In this document: positions 16,354-20,430 of the stretch, one piece after another
Layout: each line of letters starts with the position of its first letter
How positions within the stretch are numbered: the stretch's first letter is position 1
Assembly (NCBI RefSeq): GCF_000331775.1
Contig: NZ_CAPJ01000262.1
Coordinates: 1 to 20,430, forward strand
Direction: 5' to 3'
DNA length: 20,430 nt
Source of the DNA: Xanthomonas translucens pv. translucens DSM 18974
GTDB lineage: Bacteria; Pseudomonadota; Gammaproteobacteria; Xanthomonadales; Xanthomonadaceae
Position numbers and translations under genes: made by a program
The notes under the pieces: generated by a model
What the model saw: only the letters and a program-made list of their open reading frames with translations
Databases searched by the model: none
What the model was told of the DNA's origin: nothing

Positions 16354-16382
16354 CGGGCGCAGCGATGCGCCCGTTATCGTTT
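16354..16382 (+). terminator. Intrinsic terminator after the FIST-like gene
   Basis: An 8-bp stem CGGGCGCA/TGCGCCCG closes a GCGA tetraloop and is followed by TTATCGTTT. It lies 25 nt after the stop codon and separates this unit from arsC. Confidence 0.75.
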
Positions 16383-16493
16383 GCGGAGCGGAGCCACGCG
16401 CTGGCCTCATTGCGTCATTTCTGGAATCATCGAAACGATGGACACCGACCACACCGTGCAGCCTTGCGCGCGCTATCGCACCGAGCGCCCCCG

Positions 16494-16919
16494 ATGAGCG
16501 CCATCACGATCTACCACAACCCCGCCTGCGGCACCTCGCGCACTGTGCTGGGATTGATCCGCAACAGCGGCGCGGAACCGCGCGTGGTCGACTACCTGAA
16601 GACTCCGCCGGACCGCGCCACCCTGCAGGCGCTGATCGCGGCACTGGGCATCCCGCTGCGCGAGGCGATCCGGCAGAAAGGCACGCCCTACGCCGAACTG
16701 GGCCTGGACGACCCCGCGCTGAGCGACGACGCCTTGCTCGACGCGATGCTGCAACACCCGATCCTGCTCAACCGGCCGATCGTGGTCACCGCGCTGGGCA
16801 CGCGCCTGTGCCGGCCTTCAGAAACGGTGCTGGAGATCCTGCCCTCGCCGCAGCGCGGCGCCTTCGCCAAAGAAAATGGCGAAGCGCTGATCGATGCGGA
16901 CGGCCGCCGGGTCGGTTGA
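16494..16919 (+). CDS. arsC: Arsenate reductase, glutaredoxin-coupled (ArsC)
   Basis: This 141-aa cytoplasmic enzyme reduces arsenate to arsenite with glutathione and glutaredoxin. It matches the R773/E. coli ArsC pattern closely: YHNPACGTSR with nucleophile C12 and H8, plus the arsenate-binding arginines R60, R94 (LNRPIVVT) and R107 (TRLCRPSE). Full length is retained (141 aa). The ATG at 16494 gives exactly the family N-terminus MSxITIYHNPACG; the ribosome site is weak. No arsR, arsB or acr3 lies nearby, so it is an orphan gene rather than part of an ars operon. It is separated from the upstream gene by a terminator. Confidence 0.95.
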   Translation: MSAITIYHNPACGTSRTVLGLIRNSGAEPRVVDYLKTPPDRATLQALIAALGIPLREAIRQKGTPYAELGLDDPALSDDALLDAMLQHPILLNRPIVVTALGTRLCRPSETVLEILPSPQRGAFAKENGEALIDADGRRVG

Positions 16920-17190
16920 GCTGTCCGAGCTGCCGAAGCCGGGCCCGGCCCACGCCACACATCCTGCTGCGGTACGGCGCGTTGCGCACACGTTTCAGGT
17001 TCACCCTGCTCACCCGCGAGCTGGCACCATCCCTGGTCGACGGCTACAGCGAACGGCTGCCAGGCATCGATTCCCTGGCGGCGGCGGGCGCCGTGGCGCC
17101 TGCAAGCGTTGCGTCAGCGTGAAGAAGGCGTCATTGAAATGTGTGCTCGTTACCATAAACTGAGCCACTCACCGCCGCCGAGCCGTTCGC
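16920..17190. other. Gene-free stretch upstream of the sensor kinase
   Basis: This 271-bp stretch has no supported gene. Short frames here lack ribosome sites and family features. Its 3' end carries a promoter candidate for the kinase. Confidence 0.5.
17134..17161 (+). promoter_or_regulatory. Sigma-70-like promoter for the GAF histidine kinase
   Basis: TTGAAA (-35, 5/6 to consensus), a 16-bp spacer and TAAACT (-10, 4/6) end 29 nt before the kinase ATG. The local sequence is A/T-richer than its surroundings. Confidence 0.4.
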
Positions 17191-18399
17191 ATGTCTTCCG
17201 TCGCATCCGCTGCCGGCCCGATCTATTGCGCCGCCAAGCCCGGCAACGAAGCGCTGCGTCTGGACGCGCTGCATAGCTACGCGATCCTGGACACGCCGCG
17301 CGAACCGGCGTTCGACGACATCACCCGCCTGGCCGCGATGATCTGCCAGACCCCGATCGCGGTGGTCAATCTGATCGACAGCGAACGGCAGTGGTTCAAG
17401 AGCGAGATCGGCCTAGGCACCCGGGAAACCCCGCTGGCGACCTCGCTCTGCGCGCACGCGCTGCTCGAGGACGACCTGCTGCTGGTGCCGGATACGCGCG
17501 AAGATCCGCGCTTCGCCTGCAACCCGCTGGTCACCGGCGCCGAACGCCTGCATTTCTACGCCGGCGCCTTGCTGAAGACCTCCGACGGCCTGCCGTTGGG
17601 TACCGTGTGCGTGCTCGACCGGCGCGCGCGGCAGCTGACCTACGAGCAGATCGAAGCGCTGCGCGCGCTGGCGCGGCAGGCGATGGCGCAGCTGGAACTG
17701 CGCAAGGCGCTGGCCGTGGCGCAGGAATCCAACCACTACCGCAGCCGCCTGCTGGCCATCGCCGGCCACGACCTGAAAACGCCGCTGCGCACCGCCTCCT
17801 ATGCCTTGGCCAAGGTCCAGCGCCAGCTCGATGCGGTCAGCGGCGTGCCGCTGGACGAGGCGCGCAAGGCGCTGAACCAGGTCGCCAGCGGCCTGGACGA
17901 GCTCGCCGCCAGCGCGGTCGCCGACGGCGAGCACAGCCTGCCGGTGCTGCGCGACGTGGCCCTGGCCGACCTGCTCGGCCAGATCCTGGACACCTGGCGG
18001 CCACAGGCCGCGGCCAAGGGGCTGCGGCTGCGCTACGTGCCGACCACGCTGCGCGTGCGCAGCCACGCCACGCTGCTGGCCACGTTGCTCGGCAACCTGC
18101 TCGGTAACGCGGTCAAGTACACCGAGCACGGCGCGGTGCTGATCGGCTGCCGGCGCCGGCGCGATCAGGTGGTGGTGGAGATCATCGACAGCGGCATCGG
18201 CATGGACGGCGACAGCCTGCGCCACCTGTTCCAGGCGTTCCGCCAGGCCGACCCGCGCAGCGAAGGCCTCGGCCTGGGGTTGTGGATCGTGCGCCGCACC
18301 GCCGAGACGCTGGGCTGCAGCGTCGAAGTGCGCAGCCGCCCGGGCCAGGGCAGCCGCTTCTCGGTGACCCTGCCGCTGGCGAAGCCGCCGAACGCCTGA
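17191..18399 (+). CDS. Soluble GAF-domain sensor histidine kinase
   Basis: This is a 402-aa cytoplasmic kinase with no membrane segments. A GAF-type sensor (about 28-165) begins with the ILDTPREPAFDDITRLAA pattern common to this class, and includes IDSERQWFKSEIGL and SLCAHAL. The dimerisation/phospho-acceptor helix carries GHDLKTPLR with H193. The ATPase domain shows the N-box LLGNLLGNAVKY (N302, N306), the G1 box DSGIGM (333-338), the F-box LFQAFRQAD and the G2 box GLGLGLW. All catalytic elements appear intact. There is no receiver domain and no response-regulator gene in the window, so its partner is elsewhere. The start at 17191 has no clear Shine-Dalgarno. The signal is unknown; GAF domains bind small molecules or chromophores. 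It converges on the next gene with a 46-bp gap. Confidence 0.93.
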   Translation: MSSVASAAGPIYCAAKPGNEALRLDALHSYAILDTPREPAFDDITRLAAMICQTPIAVVNLIDSERQWFKSEIGLGTRETPLATSLCAHALLEDDLLLVPDTREDPRFACNPLVTGAERLHFYAGALLKTSDGLPLGTVCVLDRRARQLTYEQIEALRALARQAMAQLELRKALAVAQESNHYRSRLLAIAGHDLKTPLRTASYALAKVQRQLDAVSGVPLDEARKALNQVASGLDELAASAVADGEHSLPVLRDVALADLLGQILDTWRPQAAAKGLRLRYVPTTLRVRSHATLLATLLGNLLGNAVKYTEHGAVLIGCRRRRDQVVVEIIDSGIGMDGDSLRHLFQAFRQADPRSEGLGLGLWIVRRTAETLGCSVEVRSRPGQGSRFSVTLPLAKPPNA

Positions 18400-18445
18400 G
18401 CGCGGCGGCACCGCGTGCGCGTCGTGGCGCGCGCGGCAATGCGGG

Positions 18446-19033
18446 TTATTCCTTCAGCACCATGTCGATGCACAGCACCGCGGCCATGATCAGGATGCGC
18501 ACGTCGTCCTCGGCCGGCAGCGCAGTGTCGATCGCGAGCATGTAGTTGTCGGCGCTGGTGAACAGCTCCTTGCCCAGCCCGGCCCACTTCTTGGACACCC
18601 GCGCCAGTTCGCGCTCGCCCTGCACGAAACGGAAATCCCAGCTGGTCCATTTGCCGCGCAGCGTGCACACCAGTTTTTCGCGCGCATCGAGCACGTCGAA
18701 CTTGCCACCGATGGAAAACAACTTCTGGCTGAAGGAACCGACCAGGCGATCGTGCTCGTCCAACACCTCGACCTTGGACAAAAACAGCGAAAAGCCGCGC
18801 TTGACCGTCAACACCTTCTGCCCGTTCGGCGTGCGCACTTCCACCTGGAACGGGGTCATGCGCTTGTAGTCGCTGAAACGGAAGATCTTGGTGAAGATGC
18901 CCAGGTTCGGCTCGCGACATTGGAGCACATGCTGGTTGCTCTGCGGATCGAACACGTCGTAGTTGTTGGCGGCCTTGAACATGCCGACCTGCTCCTTGAC
19001 GAAGAACAGGTTCTGCTGGAGGACGGGGTGCAT
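18446..19033 (-). CDS. LURP-one-related / scramblase-like protein
   Basis: This 195-aa protein is related to the tubby-like LURP-one/phospholipid scramblase superfamily. Recurrent beta-strand motifs support this: YDVFDPQSNQHVLQC, FQVEVRTPNGQKVLTVKRG, KVEVLDEHDRLVGSF, KFDVLDAREKLVCTLRG and WTSWDFRFVQGERELARVSKKW. A C-terminal hydrophobic helix follows (ILIMAAVLCIDMVL), as in tubby-like folds where it is buried in the barrel. The start at 19033 is chosen because AAGGA lies 5 nt upstream; ATG 19039 has no such spacing, and the frame's longer N-terminus (to 19117) looks non-coding. Bacterial members have no established function. It is a single gene, convergent with the kinase, with a 199-bp gap to cysB on the same strand. 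Confidence 0.85.
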   Translation of the reverse strand: MHPVLQQNLFFVKEQVGMFKAANNYDVFDPQSNQHVLQCREPNLGIFTKIFRFSDYKRMTPFQVEVRTPNGQKVLTVKRGFSLFLSKVEVLDEHDRLVGSFSQKLFSIGGKFDVLDAREKLVCTLRGKWTSWDFRFVQGERELARVSKKWAGLGKELFTSADNYMLAIDTALPAEDDVRILIMAAVLCIDMVLKE

Positions 19034-19232
19034 GGACATCCTTGTTGCGGGTAAAAGAGCGCGCACCGTAACGGCCGCGCGCCACGATGGCAATGGCAAG
19101 CCCTGACGGCGCGGCAACCGCCCGCAGCGAGAAGCGCGCCGCTTGCGCGGCGCCGGCGGCGAGCGCGATGCGCAGATCGCCCGACCGGAGCGGCCAGCGC
19201 CAGGCGCAGCGAAGACGCCGTAGCGTCGCCGC

Positions 19233-20216
19233 TCAGCTGGTGATGGTCTGGGTCAGCGCTTCCCAGGTCGGCGGCGTCGGCCAGTCCGGTTCCTGGTTGC
19301 CTTCCATGACCCGGCGCAGGTCGCGGGTGTCGATCTGCGGCGCCAGCACGTGCACCAGTTCCAGCGCGTAGTCGCGCAGCACGCGGTCGCGCGGCAGCAC
19401 CGCCCAGGCGATGCATTCGGGAATCTCCGGCGGCGCCGGCCAGGCGCGCAGGTCGGTATCGCCGGCATGCACCGCCATCTCCGCAAGCAGGCCGACGCCG
19501 AGGCCGGCGCGCACGTAGGTCTTGATCAGGTCGGCGTCGAGCGCGGTCAAGGCAATGCTCGGCTCCAGCCCGAGCCGGGCGAAGGCGCGCTGCAGCGAGG
19601 AGCCGGAGCGGATCGAGGATTCGTAGCTGATCAGCGGCTGCGCCGCCAGCGCGGCCATGTCCGGCACCCGCTTGGGCACGTCCAGCGCATGCCCGCGCGG
19701 CACCAGCACCAGCCGCCGCCAGCGGTATAGCGGCACCGCGATACCGGCGCCCGGCTCGCTGCCGGCGGTGCTGACGATGGCGATGTCGGCATCGCCCTGG
19801 CTGAGCAGGTCCAGCGCCGCGCTCTCGGCGGCCTGCTGCAGGTGCACGCTGACCTGCGAATACGCCAACTTGATCTGCGCCACCGCCGGCGGCAGCACGA
19901 AGCGCGCCTGGGTGTGGGTGGTGGTCAGGGTCAGCTGGCCCTGGCTCTCGCGGCGCTGGTTGGCGGCGTAGGTGCGGATGTTGTTGGCTTCGGACAGCAC
20001 CGCGCGGGCGCGCTCGATCACTTCGCGGCCGGCCGGGGTCACCGTCTCCAGGCTGCGGCCCTTGCGCACGAACAGCAGGAAGCCGAGTTCGTCCTCCAGC
20101 TGCTTGAGCTGCTTGGACAATCCCGGCTGGGTGGCGTGCACGCGCGCCGCCGCCAGGGTGATGTTGAGATCGGCATCGGCGATGGCGACGAGGTAGCGGA
20201 GTTGGGTCAGCGTCAT
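19233..20216 (-). CDS. cysB: LysR-family regulator of sulfur assimilation, CysB
   Basis: This 327-aa transcription factor (E. coli CysB is 324) activates sulfate-assimilation genes in response to N-acetylserine/O-acetylserine. The winged HTH lies at about residues 18-39 (LAAARVHATQPGLSKQLKQL), followed by the linker helix. The cofactor domain carries the CysB signature TTTHTQAR. With the start at 20216 (MTLTQLRYLV), T100, T102 and Q103 fall at the same numbers as the sulfate-contacting residues of the enterobacterial protein, which supports this start over 20255. DADLIKTYVRAGLGVGLLAEMAV is a second CysB/Cbl hallmark. No strong ribosome site is seen. The cys structural genes lie about 9 kb away, in the same window. 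Distinguishing CysB from Cbl by eye is uncertain, but the nearby cys genes and single copy favour CysB. Confidence 0.93.
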   Translation of the reverse strand: MTLTQLRYLVAIADADLNITLAAARVHATQPGLSKQLKQLEDELGFLLFVRKGRSLETVTPAGREVIERARAVLSEANNIRTYAANQRRESQGQLTLTTTHTQARFVLPPAVAQIKLAYSQVSVHLQQAAESAALDLLSQGDADIAIVSTAGSEPGAGIAVPLYRWRRLVLVPRGHALDVPKRVPDMAALAAQPLISYESSIRSGSSLQRAFARLGLEPSIALTALDADLIKTYVRAGLGVGLLAEMAVHAGDTDLRAWPAPPEIPECIAWAVLPRDRVLRDYALELVHVLAPQIDTRDLRRVMEGNQEPDWPTPPTWEALTQTITS

Positions 20217-20282
20217 CGGAGCGAGGGCGAGGCGGCGCCTGGCGGGAGCAGCCACGACTGTAGTGGAAATGGGCCTCTCACC

Positions 20283-20340
20283 TTATAACCGAAAGCTATC
20301 TGGCAGCTGCATGAAGTCATTTCCGAAGGCTATAAGCCGG
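20283..20340. promoter_or_regulatory. Candidate CysB-binding region between cysB and the right-edge gene
   Basis: A/T-containing dyads occur here: ATAAC (20285-20289) facing GCTAT (20295-20299), and CTATAAG inside GCTATAAGC (20329-20337), about 45 bp apart. The second contains ATAAGCCG (20332-20339), also found in the cysD/cysJ promoter region. On the minus strand TTATAA (20288-20283) could serve as the cysB -10; the -35 is poor. Autoregulation by CysB is known in enterobacteria; here it is inference. Confidence 0.45.
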
Positions 20341-20384
20341 CGCTACGGTCACGGCCTCCTCCTGCTTCCTGTGTTGCGACCGCC

Positions 20385-20430
20385 GTGAGCCCTGCCCCGA
20401 TTGCGTTGTATCCGGACCTGCGCGAGCGGC
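20385..20430 (+). CDS. Possible start of a divergent gene (perhaps siroheme synthase), cut by the window end
   Basis: A GTG at 20385 opens a frame reading MSPAPIALYPDLRER to the window end. The pattern (two small residues, then LYPDLRER) resembles the first residues of CysG-type siroheme synthases, which continue into a GGG NAD-binding motif. Siroheme is needed by CysI, and the position next to cysB fits. Only 15 codons are visible, no Shine-Dalgarno is clear, and the initiator is not ATG, so both the gene and the identity are tentative. Confidence 0.35.
   Translation, partial: MSPAPIALYPDLRER

Noticed and set aside
16986..17025. Minus-strand GGGTGAACCTGA as a possible thiamine-pyrophosphate riboswitch fragment.
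   Set aside because: The CTGAGA core and surrounding helices are absent and no thiamine gene is nearby, so a short chance match is the better explanation.
16808..17122. Plus-strand 104-codon open frame overlapping arsC and the following gap.
   Set aside because: Most of its first third overlaps arsC in another frame, it has no ribosome site, and it shows no recognisable domain.
20302..20387. ATG-initiated 25-28-codon frame upstream of the right-edge GTG (begins MKSFPKAIS).
   Set aside because: It is short, has no Shine-Dalgarno, and runs through the candidate regulatory dyads. A leader peptide cannot be excluded, but nothing supports it.

Overview
The window is GC-rich, tightly packed bacterial DNA that looks like a xanthomonad chromosome, most likely Xanthomonas or a close relative. 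Three things suggest this: the gene arrangement (cysJ-cysI-cysH divergent from cysD and a fused cysNC), the strong G/C third-position bias in every gene, and families of short palindromic intergenic repeats (GGGACTC/GGGGACC heptamer palindromes and a 112-bp tandem TGTAGGAGCGACTTCAG-type repeat) that I associate with this group. The assignment rests on recognition, not on a search.

Layout. Positions 1-2567 hold a chemoreceptor with several HAMP domains (minus strand). Positions 2797-10383 hold the assimilatory sulfate-reduction locus: cysD and cysNC on the minus strand, and cysJ, cysI and cysH on the plus strand, diverging from a 176-bp promoter region. Positions 10429-10764 are three exact-period 112-bp palindromic repeats between convergent genes. 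Positions 10786-14797 hold a minus-strand metal-uptake cluster: a DUF2946-type small membrane protein, a TonB-dependent receptor and a PepSY-type inner-membrane protein. Divergent from it, positions 15113-16329 hold a two-gene unit of unknown function: a 73-residue protein and a FIST-like protein. Then come an orphan arsC (16494-16919), a soluble GAF-histidine kinase (17191-18399), a convergent LURP-one/scramblase-like protein (18446-19033), the LysR regulator cysB (19233-20216), and at the right edge the possible first codons of a divergent gene, perhaps cysG.

How the genes work together. CysD with the GTPase half of CysNC makes APS. The CysC half of CysNC makes PAPS. CysH, a PAPS reductase with a single catalytic Cys and no extra Fe-S cysteine pairs, makes sulfite. 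CysJ and CysI reduce sulfite to sulfide using NADPH, FAD/FMN, 4Fe-4S and siroheme. CysB, about 9 kb away, is the expected activator. Its upstream region and the cysD/cysJ intergenic region share the octamer ATAAGCCG within clusters of ATAA/TTAT motifs.

Most notable observations: (1) a 144-bp heptamer palindrome lies entirely inside the cysNC reading frame and adds about 48 residues near its N-terminus; (2) a palindrome of the same architecture fills the cysJ-cysI gap up to the cysI start codon, where a Shine-Dalgarno would be expected; (3) an uncharacterised small-protein/FIST-like pair sits downstream of a perfect 12-bp LacI-type palindrome; (4) the chemoreceptor signalling helix is two residues short relative to E. 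coli Tsr. I see no phage, plasmid, CRISPR, tRNA or rRNA. I also see no clear insertion sequence or transposase.
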